A DNA stretch of 32,537 bases from Hofstenia miamia (GCA_900660155.1 CABFPE010000040.1:2260176-2292712), one strand, 5' to 3'; positions 9,531 to 20,644 are shown, numbered from the stretch's first letter. The notes: generated by a model not told the origin, from the letters alone. Numbers and translations are program-made.

Positions 9531-10796
9531 GCAGAATGCGTAAAACAGACCATTTCTACATTATTTGTAAACCTTCTTGTTACAGAACTTTTGTTTGTTA
9601 TTATTCTCTTACAATTGTTCATATCTATGTGTTTGTTTTGTGTATCTTAGAATTTAATATAGTAAGAAAAACTAAGTTGCATATTAGGGGTTGATAGAGA
9701 CCCCATGGAAATTAATTATAGTTCTTTGCCTGATAGTTTAGGGATAATTTCCCATTAGTTGGTTAAAATTTGAAGCATCTGGATTACAAGGTTGTAAAAT
9801 TATATTTATTCAAAACTGCTAATATATCATATATATATATATATGATTTAATCTACGACTGTACGGAAAAACTACGAAATGCTGTCAACAAGTGCTCTTG
9901 ACCATTATTTCCATTGAATAATAAACGTGAGAATAAACCTGAACATTTCTCTACTCACTTCCAACCTTATATTACGTTTTAACAGGGCAGGTTTTTTCTA
10001 AGTCTAACTTTTAAATGATCCATGCAAAACAACATTTGATTCATTTGGTTTGGATTTAAAATCAGTTATACAAGCATAGTATATATAAATTTGCGGATAT
10101 AGGAATTCAGATTGGGAAGACTAATATATTTAGGCATTAGGAATAAAGGACAGAGCTTCCATTGCTTATTTGTAGTTGGATTACGTCAATTGAAAAATAA
10201 TAACTCTTCTGCATATAATCTTTAAACTAATAATTGGTTTTACACTGGAATTAAGATCAAGTAAAACAAATGCACATGTAATAACATTGTTCAGATAATC
10301 ATTACAAACATCAAGGGAATTATGTTAGCAGGAGATTGATCAGTTAATGTTTCTCATAACGGTGAAATTGTACATTAGTTTTGGTGCATCTGAAAACGAA
10401 ACATTTTGTTAATCTCGACAATTTTTCAAATCCATGAGAACGACTAAATTTAGTCTTCCTAATTTTTGTTGACAAACATTTAATAATCTTGCACCAAAGA
10501 TGTATCCGAGTTCTGGATCAACCAGGTCATAGGGTCGTAGAATCAATAATTAGAACCAAATTATTCAATAATTTATGAGGTTCACCACATAAACTTTAAG
10601 GTATATAAAAAGGAACGCGGAAATTTTTTTTCAAAAAAAATTGATTTTTATCTTATGAAAACTACAAAATTGTGTATTTTGTCACAATATTCACACTAAA
10701 AATCCGCAATTTCAAATACTCTTTAGATGGTTTTTGAAAAAGTGGAAGGGAGGGGGGGTGGCTTCCCTCCTAAGACCACGCATTCACACCCCCATT
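9531..10796. other. AT-rich spacer, no gene recognised
   Basis: No coding segment with recognisable motifs on either strand. There is a short (AT)n at 9830-9846. A minus-strand segment around 10410-10500 has a few basic residues in a row but nothing I can tie to a family. Confidence 0.5.
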
Positions 10797-11293
10797 AGTG
10801 TTTTGCGGGCATGTCCGGGCCCGCCGGGCAGAAGGAAGGGCAGGCATCGGGCGCTCAAATAACCGGGCATATGTTATGCCCACTTAAATAATATCTGGTA
10901 TAATAATAAGATAATATGCTGTAATGACGTAAGCTTTTTCTGCTTTTAAAAAGAAATTTAAAAATTTATCGCGAAATTTATGCTTTTATCGCAAAAATTC
11001 TTAAATTTTGTTGTAATAAAATGACAAAAATGCAAATCCTTAATCTCTATGCATGATCTTTGAGAGAATTAATATATCTTATAGCAGTCGTAAGAAGTTT
11101 CTCAACAAAAGACAAAATTATATAGTACTTTTGTGCATTTTGATTTAATTTCGTAGTATTTTACGTTATTTTCAAAAAATGGCGGTTGGAATCGGCGGCC
11201 CGTTTTTGCCACGTGAATTCAAACGGGCCGGGGGCGGGTGGGCACCCGGCATTGGAAGATAAACGGGCGCAGAGCGGGCACGGGCAGTGTTAA
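10797..11293. mobile_element. hAT-like non-autonomous element with GC-rich ends
   Basis: A GC-rich left end (10798-10881: AGTGTTTTGCGGGCATG, then repeated CCGGGC/GCCGGGC words) and a GC-rich right end (11180-11290: CGGCGGCCCG, AAACGGGCCGGGGGCGGG, GGGCACGGGCAGTG) bracket about 300 bp of AT-rich DNA. GC-rich subterminal words and a CAGTG/CACTG tip are hAT-like, and the words resemble those of the hAT remnant at 655-1215. No clean terminal inverted repeat or target duplication could be aligned, so the boundaries are approximate. Confidence 0.4.
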
Positions 11294-11490
11294 ATATAAA
11301 AATGCAAAACACTACACCACAACCATTAAAAAATCGTTTCAAACAGATGTTGTAGACCTAGGTTCTCTCCCTTTCACCACTGCCACTTTTCAGCAAGGCC
11401 ACTTTGCTGCAAATAATATTTATTCAAACACAAGTGATGGTAATTCTCCACTCCCAATAACCAATAAAACGTTAATGACATAACACGTTG

Positions 11491-11690
11491 TAAGACGTCT
11501 TAAGGTACGTCTTCTAAACGTCTTATAAAACACAATTGCTAAACGTTGCTCAATACCATCTAGTGTCCACCAAATGATGCTCTAAAATTTCTTCTAAATG
11601 TCTTCTAAACCAGTTCTAAAAGTCTTAAAGATGTCTTCTACACCGGACATAGATGCGATTTCTAAACGTCTTCTAAACGTTTTATTGTTT
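11491..11690. repeat. Iterated TCTTCTAAACGTC words with TAAGACGTCTTA palindrome
   Basis: A perfect 12-bp palindrome TAAGACGTCTTA lies at 11491-11502. It is followed by many imperfect copies of CTTCTAAACGTCTT, for example at 11511-11524, 11590-11611, 11626-11639 and 11660-11680. The block sits just upstream of the P/THAP9-like transposase pseudogene. It may be subterminal repeats of that element, but no terminal inverted repeat links the two. Confidence 0.55.
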
Positions 11691-11816
11691 AATGGGCTCT
11701 GCGCTCGCTAGTTGATGGGAATGACTAATTGTGGTTTGTAACATCGTTCCTTTTTGTTTAGTGTATTAAATGCCTTAAACGTGTGCTGTATATCGATTTC
11801 CAAAAAATGAGAATCT

Positions 11817-12950
11817 TTGATGAAAGTTGCTACAAAATATAAAAAGACAGGATTTTTTCCTACACCAAATATTGGTGATTGCAGAAGCCCTTTTTTGGAA
11901 ATAGATTTCGTATTATTTTTTGTATTATTTTCTGTGTTAAATGTATTTTTACAAAATGAAAAAATGCGTTTGTTGAAATCTACATGGCGAAATTGGTCGA
12001 GGCATGTGAAATTGACCTTTCAGAATCCATCAGATTTTACAAATGGAATGGAAGCAGACTTTAGCAAATTGCATGAGCTTTAAAATAATGAGTCAAATGC
12101 GGTAGCTAAAATAGCTCAAAGACTTTCTAGAAAAGCACTCTTTCCAACAGCTCAAGAATCACAGAGAGTGAGACATTCGTTGGCAATTTTCTCGTAAGAA
12201 ACACTTGAAGGTGTTCATTTTTTGTTTAGAAAACTGGCTAAATGGCGATTATATTCGGTTGTCCAAGTAAACAAGGAATCCTGGATTTTTACAAACAGAA
12301 CGCTCGTTATGGAGGATTTGTTAAGTAACGGTGAATACTCAATCTGATTACTTGTCAAACATCAAATGATCCAATTGAAAATCGTTTTTCTAAATATCAA
12401 TTTGGCGAACTCGATTTTTAGTAAAAGTTGCAAATGTATTAGAAGCAGAAAAAAAGTTTTGATTAATTCATCTTCTACGCTATAAAAAATTAAAAGAATT
12501 TATTGATATAGACAATGATTCATTATGCAATGTTGTTTCGCGAATTGAGTATCAATTAGCACATTATTGTGATTTACTACAAATGAATGATTCGGAAATG
12601 CAATCTATTTATATGATTTATGCCTATATTCAAAACAGTCACTCGCAATTGTATGCAGTGCTTTAACGATACATGTACTTCATGTACGAAACATGACAAA
12701 CTATTTACAATAAAAATCGTGGTGACCTTACTCGTCCATCTGTTTACACTTACTCTCTGTGCTCATGGGCTTATAAAATCTTCTTAAATGTTTCTGATTA
12801 TTTAAAAACCCAGTCAGAAACACTTCTAAGGTTATTAACAATTTATAAAAATTGTGTAGATGAAGATGTTCACTTATCTTGCAATTGTATGGAGAAGATA
12901 CCTATTTCATGTGCTAATGTTTTTTTAGATAATAAGTGTAAAATTCAAGA
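11817..12950 (+). pseudogene. P-element/THAP9-like transposase pseudogene
   Basis: One plus-strand frame runs from 11817 to 12347 with in-frame TAA stops at 12081-12083 and 12195-12197. It contains ADFSKLHEL, KIAQRLSRKALFPTAQESQR and VRHSLAIFS, an order resembling the mid-region of P/THAP9-type transposases (skLT..hi.p....kMrV.lA.qvfS). A second frame from 12463 to about 12950 has stops at 12664 and 12694. It contains IDNDSLCNVVSRIEYQLAHY and then NRGDLTRPSVYTYSLCSWA, close to the KNRGGLT-PS....C block near the C-terminus of this family. A shifted CTSCTKHDKLFTI just before it could be the usual Cys-pair. No DNA-binding THAP domain was found. Near 12945 the reading gives way to the antisense LINE C. 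Assignment is by motif order and moderate. Confidence 0.5.
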
Positions 12951-13139
12951 GAACAATGAGGACTGCGCATGTGGACGATTTTGTAAGATAGGCGAACTGG
13001 TTAGGAGAGATATGCGAGTAAAGCACTGTGCGGGTATCATTGAGTATAACATATTCGAGGTATTTAGAGGGAACTGACAGCAGTGATAGAGGTCGTAGCT
13101 CGTTTATGTTCGGAGGGCTGCTTTTGGGGAGGAAACTGA
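12945..13139 (-). pseudogene. LINE C ORF2 start of reverse transcriptase domain
   Basis: Minus-strand reading beyond the gap gives PKSSPPNINELRPLSLLSV, then PSKYLEYVI and ISPNQFAYLTKSSTCAVLIV. These are the first RT blocks of CR1/Jockey LINEs (KK-g.....yRPiSLl-v-SKilE; i...QfGF--g-sT--al). The frame then decays to a stop near 12940. The catalytic YADD region is not present in the window. The plus-strand Cys-rich frame overlapping here (12960-13077) is antisense to this RT and is probably a shadow. Confidence 0.7.
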
Positions 13140-13387
13140 NNNNNNNNNNNNNNNNNNNNNNNNNNNNNNNNNNNNNNNNNNNNNNNNNNNNNNNNNNNNN
13201 NNNNNNNNNNNNNNNNNNNNNNNNNNNNNNNNNNNNNNNNNNNNNNNNNNNNNNNNNNNNNNNNNNNNNNNNNNNNNNNNNNNNNNNNNNNNNNNNNNNN
13301 NNNNNNNNNNNNNNNNNNNNNNNNNNNNNNNNNNNNNNNNNNNNNNNNNNNNNNNNNNNNNNNNNNNNNNNNNNNNNNNNNNNNNNN
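13140..13387. other. Assembly gap (248 N)
   Basis: A run of 248 N lies inside LINE C ORF2, between the endonuclease C-terminal linker and the RT domain. About 80-110 residues are expected there, so the size is plausible. The RT frame on the far side does not match the endonuclease frame if the gap is taken as exactly 248. Confidence 0.95.
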
Positions 13388-14579
13388 GCGGTAGCCAGTC
13401 ATCATCTTCAATATATTCAAAGTATGCTTCGTTGTCTCGAATTGTATCATGTGCGGTGATGTCTTCAAGATTGTCAGCTAGCTTTTCTATGGCATCACTG
13501 ATGGAAGGAAAAGACGCGACAATGCTGTTTATCCCGGAGTTTCTTTTAGATTTACGAAGCTCATTTACTGCTTTCCAGCTGTTGTGTGCTGATTTGCTAG
13601 TTGATTTAAAGAACTTTTGCTTGGCCTTGATAATCTCGCTGGTAAGCTTAGATGTGTAGTTGTTTAACATAGTTTGGTTCACACCAAAAGCGTCTTGCCT
13701 TTTCATTGCGATTTCTTTAACTTTGGGAGTGATGTAAACGGGATCTGTAGAGGTAATTTTGACAGTTCTGCGTGGTATTTCGTCAAGTGCTTCGTAAATG
13801 ATGTCAAGGAATTTTTCTACCTTTTCATCTGCGGTGTCGAGGTGATAGATCGTACTGAAATTGGATTCATTAAGTTTCTTAAGGCCTCGCTCAATGTTAG
13901 ATTTGCGAATGTCATATGATTGGCAAGTATATGAGAAAGTCTCTTCCTGTTGTCTTGGTTCAATGAAGCAGGTCTTATGTTTAGATTTGCCCAGTGGTGC
14001 TAATAAACGGTGTCGCTTGTATACATCACTTATGTCTGTACTTATGGCAATGATGTCGAGGATGTTGTTACCGTTCATTGGCTGATCGATGAGATTTACC
14101 ATATTTAGTTGTTGTAATAGGTTGGGTAAATGGCGCGAAACAAATTCCATGTTTAGGTCGCCCCAAATGATTGTATCATGATCAGTATGATTGAGTAGCG
14201 TGTTATCAATATTTTTAACAAGCATGTGAAAGATTGTTTGGTAAGCTGTTGCGGTAGGGCCAGGTGGCACATATAGACAGCAAAAAAGCAAGTCATAACT
14301 CTCCAGGTTCAGAAAAATACATTCGATATCAGGGATTTGAATGTTGAAAATACGTTTCGCGTTTCCAATTCTGTTATGTAGCCATACGGAAACTCCTCCT
14401 CCCCTACTAGGGCGGTCGCACCTTATAGAAGCATTGTACGATTTTATATGAAAATCAGAAGAACAATTATTAGCAGTAAACCAGCTTTCAGTAACCGCTA
14501 TAATGCCAGGTGAGTACAGTGACGCATAAACTTCAAGCTGTTCAAGTTTATTTACTATTGATTGAGCGTTCAGGAACAT
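13388..14579 (-). CDS. LINE C ORF2 N-terminal part: APE-type endonuclease (partial)
   Basis: About 397 codons are open on the minus strand from ATG 14579 to the edge of the assembly gap. The frame stays open about ten codons upstream, to a TAA, with the segment NTRAPGPSIM. The APE endonuclease motifs occur in order: LNAQSI (N), TESW (catalytic E), GGGVSVW, LYVPPGP, IIWGDLNME (GDLN), NILDIIAIS and a GKSKHKT block in place of the SDH-type motif. This enzyme nicks target DNA to prime reverse transcription. After it come NSWKAVNELRKSKRNSGINS and the linker toward RT. There are no stops in the visible part. The replacement of the final Ser-Asp-His triad by SKHK may reduce activity. Confidence 0.85.
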
Positions 14580-14681
14580 TATGGACGGTCCTGGAGCCCT
14601 CGTGTTTTAACTATTATCGCGTAGTCAGGTGGATTTTGATAGCGAGTTTAGCCACTGGCGGGCTTCATCGTTTAAGAAATA

Positions 14682-15407
14682 TTATCTTACTATAGTACCA
14701 TGTGGCCAGAAATTGGGGTCTTCCAACACACTGCTTGATGTGACGGCCGCAACAAGGTGAAATAATTTGAAATGTGAATCAGGCTTGGTAACGACTCTGG
14801 TGTGCAAAGAGATAGCACCGCCCTTCGAACAGTAATCTAGGAGATCTGATTCACTTACGGATTTATCCAATCGGCCAACAAAGTAGTGTCTGCGTGGTGG
14901 TAGTCTCTCTGCTGCTCGAAGCAATGTCAATACTTCGTTTGACTTGGTGCCAACAACCAACAAACGAGCTGAATCCTTCTTAGCATTTGGGTTTATAGAA
15001 GTTTCTCTTCGATGAGTAGATTATGTGTACTGGTTTAGATCAGTGCGTTGTCTATTGCTAGAGCTATTTGAACCAGCACTACTGTCACGTCGTTGTCGCA
15101 GGATACTTACATACAAAGAAGTAGGCATAACTGCACTGGGTTTGGTATTTTGCTGATCCAACACAGCTTTTTCCAGCTTTGCAAATTTATTTTCAAGTTC
15201 GTCAAAGCGCTTGTTGATGTCATCATGGATTAGGGTGCGGAGTGCTTGGAGCAATCGGTGCATAACTATAATAATGAGCCAGCTTGAATGAATGAGATTG
15301 TCGCTTAGGCCAATGCATGAATAATGAACATGATTTATCTTACATTTAATGTATTGCATACAAGAACAATAATCGCAACTAGAAGAGCAAATTAAACAAC
15401 CGACCAT
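14682..15407 (-). pseudogene. LINE C ORF1 protein, one in-frame stop
   Basis: A 242-codon frame from ATG at 15407 to TAG at 14682-14684, interrupted only by a TAA at 15021-15023. Residues about 4-33 are Cys/His-rich (CLICSSSCDYC... HYSC), consistent with the PHD-type zinc finger found in many CR1-group ORF1 proteins. A short charged helix (DDINKRFDELENKFAKLEKA, about residues 64-84) is a likely coiled coil. After the stop, RRHYFVGRLDKSVSESDLL and FWPHGTIVR resemble the C-terminal RNA-binding-like domain of such ORF1 proteins (hyfvsRL-...sE-Dl; lWP-gi-vR). These proteins bind element RNA in the retrotransposition particle. The single stop may be a recent mutation. Confidence 0.7.
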
Positions 15408-17634
15408 CCTCGGTAAATACTAATAAATTTTTTATAAGCGCTGGTAATCGATTTTGAAATGCAAAAAATTTATTTATGGTATATTTTTTTTTCTCCAGTG
15501 ATGAAAAACCCTCTTTTTAGTGAATATAGCTTTCACATCTAATCCACATATCCAAAGCACTGGATTAAACAGAGATGTACAAAATTGCTCAACGTTTGCT
15601 TTGATTACATAAAGTGATTTTTGCATCAAATACTGGTTTGTGCGCAAGATGTTTTCTTGGATTCATTTTAGTTTATACTGCAAATCATCACATTGTGATA
15701 ACAGAATTTATTATCAAAACACAAATATATAGTCTGGTGGTGCAACAGATGGATATAGTCAAGCAGTGGCAAATATGAATAATCTTTCAGATGACAAATA
15801 TTGAGGCATGCAAAGTTATAGCGAAGAAGACCCTTCAAATCTATTGAAGAAGTATTTGAGCTTAATAAGGCAATGGTTGATGCAAATAAAAAATTCATAA
15901 ATTCAAATAAGAATGAGACATGTGAAAGCAGTTCCTTTATACAGTCACTAGTACGGAAAACAACAAAGATACATTTTTAAAGCAGACCCCATTTTGATGA
16001 CTGTAATTCAGTGCTATTGAGTAATGTAGCCATTATAACCAATACATAGTTATGTAGGAAATCTCGTTAACCCAGACTACTTCAGATAATTGTGTTCATC
16101 GGAAGCTAGGGTAACTCTGCGTTTATTCATAGTTTTCAAGTTAAAAACTTCTATAAAACATTCCAAAAAAATTAAATAAGCAATAAATAAATGCTGGTAC
16201 ATCAAACTAAAACCGAAGAAATAAGAGAAGGGCAATGGTATGCATATTAAACCGAAATCAACAAATATATTTATACTGCTTAACTAGATATTGATTTAAG
16301 CACAATTAAGTGATATCTCCTTAATTTTATTCAATTTTGTATGAGAAACTAAATTTGAGAGTTTGCCATCGTGAACAATAATAATATCTTTAAAGGTTTA
16401 ATTGGCGCAACGATAGAAACAGGTTTTATTAATAAAGTTATTAATATTAATTATTTTTATAATAAATATTATAAAATCATCGATTACAACGGAAACACAA
16501 AACTTGGTGTTGTTTTGTACCGATGCAATTGACATTTTTGAATGATTCTTTCGCATTAACTACTAAATTCCTCATTTTACCTTTTGTCAATTATTTTATT
16601 AAATAGAAAGCATCCCACTTTTTAGAAGGTCATTATTAGTTTGGGAATAGGAAAATATTGATGCACTTGGTTGAATAAGATTATTGTTTATGAAGAAGGC
16701 ATTTCACACAAAAAGTCAGAATTTATTGCTAAGTGCACACATCGCAAAAAAATTTATATATTGATGCATATAAAAATAGCAATGGGTTGATGAAAATTGA
16801 GGGATAAATGACTTCTTAACTCTCGATACAGTGACATTAAGTTATTAGCTACAAACGCAATTTAATATCAATTTGATGAAATTCAAATATATTTTTCGAC
16901 AGCTCAATAAATATTTAAATTGTTACGATATAAGTTATTAAATTTATTCTATACAATTTGCTTGTAAAGTAAAGAACACTTACATATCATAGTTTAATAA
17001 AAATATGCTCCACAACCAAGAATTAATGTGTGGAGAGAGGCGCTACAGTCTAGCAGAATAAAATCGATTTCAGATATACATTTTACAAGTCAATATTAAT
17101 CGTTTTATTACACGAACAAGTATAATGTGGACGGAAACGTTCTTTAATCAGAAGTCTTCAAGGAACTGTGTGTTTACGCAAAACAACTCATATTCCAAAT
17201 CCTGAATGTGGAATTAGAGACTGGTAGAATTAAGGCATCTGCAAACTTAAATGCATTGATACATATTTAAGCAATTCCCATTACTTTGTCAACCAAGGTC
17301 ATGTTCACGGTCATGTTAATCTGCAAACAGAAAAATTGCAAGGAAATCTTTTAAAAACTTCGAAATATTTTAATAATTCTCTATAAATGTTGTACTAACA
17401 TAATTCTTGTGGATTTGAAGCATAGCTGGATTAAGGCGCAATCAATGTCAGAAACGAGTCATATCAGGATTAATTCCTTTTGAACACAATGGAGATCAAG
17501 ACATTTCCATTTACGAAGAGGTGTGATTCTGAAGGAAAAATTTTTTCAAACAACTATTACAATATGAAAAAATATGCAATTTGAGAGCTTGTTTCCAATT
17601 GACAACAATACATTTATAGCAGTGGATGAAAATC

Positions 17635-17636
<2 letters not shown>
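15408..17636. other. AT-rich spacer, no gene recognised
   Basis: About 2.2 kb scanned on both strands without any recognisable coding block. A self-complementary TTAATAAA/TTTATAATAAA-type stretch lies around 16430-16470. The minus-strand frame at 15668-15898 has no family motif. Confidence 0.5.

Positions 17637-17667
<31 letters not shown>
17637..17667. repeat. (AT)n microsatellite
   Basis: A pure AT-dinucleotide run, followed by an ambiguous base N at 17669. Repeat length and that base are unreliable in the assembly. Confidence 0.9.
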
Positions 17668-17668
<1 letters not shown>

Positions 17669-17669
17669 N

Positions 17670-17911
17670 CTATAACAAGGGTGCTGCGTCCCCAATTGGA
17701 TTTAACAAGTTTGACCTTCTTTAGTATACACCTGAGGATGCTACACATCTAAACTTTTAATTATCAAATTTCTTCTATCTAGGAATAAGATTGGACCTAA
17801 ACTGAATTTTGCATTGCAGAACAGAAATAGAAAATTTGTTTTGCTGAGAAGCTTCACCTGTGTGCAACATTTTGCATTAATTAAATTCTAGTGTGACAGT
17901 TTGCATTTTCA

Positions 17912-17952
<41 letters not shown>

Positions 17953-18244
17953 GATGATGCAAAATTTTTTACAAATGTCATTGAGACACCCGTTCATATA
18001 GTTCATCTTTACATGAAAACTATCTGTGTTAAATTTAGAGTCAAAATTTAAATTTAAGAGGTCGCGCCCATTATTTGAAAATTTATTGACCCCCATGGCA
18101 CCCGTGAAATGTAACAAAATAGCCACATTGCTTTTTTAAACATTACTTATTTAACCACTATTCTTTTTTCTAAAAAATGAATATAAAATATTACTTACAA
18201 GAAACAAATACAGGGCAATATAAACCAGAATAAACAAACCCATA
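17670..18244. other. Spacer with (AT)n at 17914-17949
   Basis: No gene is recognised. The minus-strand frame 17881-18126 reads through the (AT)n tract as a Tyr/Ile run and is not considered real. The fragment could be the outer part of the pseudogene-bearing element downstream, but no inverted repeat was found. Confidence 0.5.
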
Positions 18245-19640
18245 ACATATTAAATTTTTCATTTCTATTGTGTCAAAGACACTAGAGTGTTTATTTGTGT
18301 CCTTCAGTTTTTTCTGATAGGTTGAAACAACCTGAAGTAAATATTGTTTTTGTTGTTCATCGTTTGTTATTAGTTTGTTATAATCTCCTATGAGCTTTAC
18401 CCCCTCTTTCTGCAATATCGTTTACTACCTTTAGATAATCGACTACATTCTTTGAAACATAAGAACTCTCTTCAGTATACCAAACTTCAACAGATTTGTC
18501 TAAAAATCGAGAGGAGAGGTCACAGATACTGAAGAATGACTTTGAACTGATTGTAACAAAGTTTTCAATTTTGAATTTGTGAACAGATTGAAGATCTATT
18601 TGAGCCTTCTTTGGTGGTTTGATTCAGAAGGTTTTATAAGAAATAGTCTCCTGGTTTCTTTTGTTTGAATGCTAATATCATCAAAGAAAGTTAGTGCTAT
18701 TAATTCTTCAGAGAGGTACCATAAATGATTCTTCAACTTACTCAAGGCTGTGTTCTCTATTTGCTCATTAGTATTTCTATACCTTTAAAGGTTTTTGAGA
18801 ATTAAGATCGTTTCTAGGAGCAATAGGAGCATTAGTTGCTGAAAATATTTATTTGTTACATAAATAGAAACTATGAACAAAATGTTTTCAAGAGTTTTGG
18901 TTTCTTTCGCTGAAAGTTTAAACTGTTTGTTGAATATGAAAATTTTGATGCAATAAATTGCTTTTGCAATCCAATGAGCGTGATGATATGCACCCGGTTT
19001 CTTGAACCGTATTCTATTTGGTGGAGTTTTGCCAAGTAATATAATTACTCGAGGCTGGTGTCTAAGCTTTATTTAGTGCAAAATCAGTTATGCACTTTTC
19101 ACTTGGTGCGTAATTTTCTAAAGTGTCAAAAGAACTGGTGTTGATAGAACCCCAATAGCTTTGAAATCTTTTGAAAAGTTGTATTTCAGAACCTGATGAG
19201 ATGCGCAATACAGGAGATACAACTGCTTCTAAAACAATTTCAAGAATTTGATGTCGACAGGGATACAATAGCAAGTAATGTACTCAAGACGCTTTTTATC
19301 CCAATGAACAGTTAATGGCTTAGATAAGACAATATATTTTTTTAAATTTTCGCAAAAGTTTTGCCTTGATTTTTGTCTCACCCAAAATAGAAGAATAACT
19401 GACAGTGAAGTCGTTTGGATCCATTCCAATATTTGCGATTGATGGTATAATAATTGAAGACGCTGAACGATCACTGAGTTTAGCGACATCTAATGAATAA
19501 AGATGTTCATTAAAAACGGTCCTCATTTTTCTTGATGAGTTATATTTTGAAGTCGACGTTTTTTTTGAATCAATAAACTCTTCCATAGATTCAGAGGAAT
19601 TGCTTGAAGTACTACTGTTTGATTTTTCCTTTGCTCTTCA
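18245..19640 (-). pseudogene. Pseudogene of an unassigned transposase-like protein family
   Basis: Minus-strand segments in different frames together resemble one protein: a Ser-rich N-terminus and KLSDRSASSIIIPSIANIG (19586-19350), LSKPLTVHWDKKRLEYI (about 19330-19280), then LLYPCRHQILEIVLEAVV and SGSEIQLFKRFQSYWGSI (19274-19062). Next come KPGAYHHAHWIAKAIYCIKI and FNKQFKLSAKE (about 18990-18890), NHLWYLSEELIALTFFDD (about 18740-18690), then EGVKLIGDYNKLITNDEQQK (18415-18245). I recall this order from a multicopy family of uncharacterised invertebrate proteins (HWDGK; LPCRHH; PGA-H-ARWMAK; HLWYLSEEL), likely transposon-derived, but cannot give its superfamily. The stretch between HWDKK and LLYPCRHQ looks shortened compared with that family, so a deletion has probably removed part of the core. 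At least four frame changes make it inactive. Confidence 0.6.
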
Positions 19641-19990
19641 TTTTTAGAAAATTAACAAATGCCAGATAACAAAGGTTAACTAAACTTTATTGATCATTGT
19701 ATAACAAAATCGAGATATTTAAAGCATCAAAGACCGGTGTTAATTAAACAAAACTTAAACAATTCGTACCGTAATAATAAACAACAAGCAGGTTCCTCGT
19801 GTGACCTTTTGTATGGTAGCGAATTTAATAAACAGAACTGCACAAGAGAAATTTAAGTATTTAAAATTGCACGGTTTTCCAAAAATATAATTGCACCAAA
19901 GCGAGGGAAATTCAAAATAAATATAATATTGCCAATATGTCTTTTATAATACTAATGTAGAGAGCGTTGTGAGGTGGAATGACACCACAA
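19641..19990. other. AT-rich spacer, no gene seen
   Basis: It separates the transposase-like pseudogene from the Penelope-like 3' tail. Nothing recognisable on either strand. Confidence 0.5.
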
Positions 19991-19991
19991 C

Positions 19992-20644
19992 ATATATATA
20001 TATATATATATATATAAATATATAATATTGTGCGAAATTTAATGTTAACCTTTTCGATTCGAAAATCATCACAATACAAAATTTGTGGGAATAATATTTA
20101 CAATATACTAAACGAACATTTAATGATTTGCTTATATTCCTTTGTTACTTGTTCAATAATTGATCTTTGATATGGTTCTTAATTATTAAAGCTTCTGCAA
20201 TCTTCGTATTGGGTGTTCTCAATATTATATTAAATTTTTTCTTTCTAGCATGAGGTTGATGCATATATTTCTGACATTTGATGACCTGATAGATGCTCAT
20301 TGATCCTAGTTATAAAGTGGTGCTTAGTTTCCCCGATGTAAGAAATATTGCATTCTTCACAATTGTATTTATAGACAAGTGAGGAAACTAGCATTTTTTC
20401 GATAAGATCTTTGTTCTTAAAAATGTCTGAAGCTTTCTTTGACTGCAAACTTGGTCTTAACTTAGTTAATTTTAATCGTGTATTAATGATCTTTATCCGT
20501 GCTTTTAATGATTTTCATTGTCCTCAATATATGGTAATTTCCAATATATTTAGTATTTTATCTTCATCATTTACTTTGTTAAATTCAATAGACTTTGAGG
20601 TGAGAGCTTGGCCAACAATATTTTTAATCAATTTATGTGGATGG
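19992..20644 (-). mobile_element. Penelope-like element, endonuclease and 3' tail
   Basis: A minus-strand remnant lying between two (TA)n tracts (19992-20016 and 20646-20665). It holds the C-terminal GIY-YIG endonuclease and, downstream, a tail with GTGATGATTTTCGAATCG at 20075-20058, inside which TTTTCGATTCGAAAA (20051-20065) is an inverted repeat. A TGATGAT-xxx-AAACGTT-like 3' segment beside TA-rich DNA is typical of Penelope-like elements. Most of the RT domain is absent, so the copy is truncated at its 5' side, at the (TA)n tract. Confidence 0.75.
20160..20560 (-). pseudogene. Penelope-like GIY-YIG endonuclease domain
   Basis: The best-preserved frame (20448-20245, also open upstream to about 20500) reads LIEKMLVSSLVYKYNCEECN followed by ISYIGETKHHFITRINEHLS. 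It shows the VYk---C--C pair, the YIGET block and the T-R--EH block that mark the Penelope GIY-YIG nuclease, including its linked zinc-binding cysteines and catalytic Arg. Upstream, after a frameshift near 20500, KLPYIEDNENH matches the usual LPY segment between RT and endonuclease. Downstream, after a stop, a shifted frame gives TKIAEALIIKNHIKDQLL, like the family's closing block. The domain cuts target DNA for priming. It is broken by at least two frameshifts and a stop. Confidence 0.85.

Larger units (their letters stand above)
12945..15407 (-). mobile_element. LINE C: two-ORF CR1/Jockey-type retrotransposon, 3'-truncated
   Basis: A minus-strand element with ORF1 (15407-14682), about 40 bases of spacer to the open ORF2 frame, and ORF2 (from about 14609; first ATG at 14579) running through endonuclease into an assembly gap and then into RT. 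The RT portion ends near 12945, before the catalytic motif. A 3'-truncated LINE is unusual because LINEs normally lose the 5' end. A later rearrangement or an assembly misjoin is therefore likely. LINE C is better preserved than LINE A and LINE B and so probably younger. Confidence 0.8.

Noticed and set aside
12960..13077. Cys-rich plus-strand frame (CACGRFCK segment) as a zinc-finger gene
   Set aside because: It lies exactly antisense to a clear LINE RT block on the minus strand, so the cysteines are a by-product.
17881..18126. Minus-strand 81-codon frame ending in a Tyr/Ile run
   Set aside because: The C-terminal third is a translated (AT)n microsatellite and the rest has no recognisable motif.
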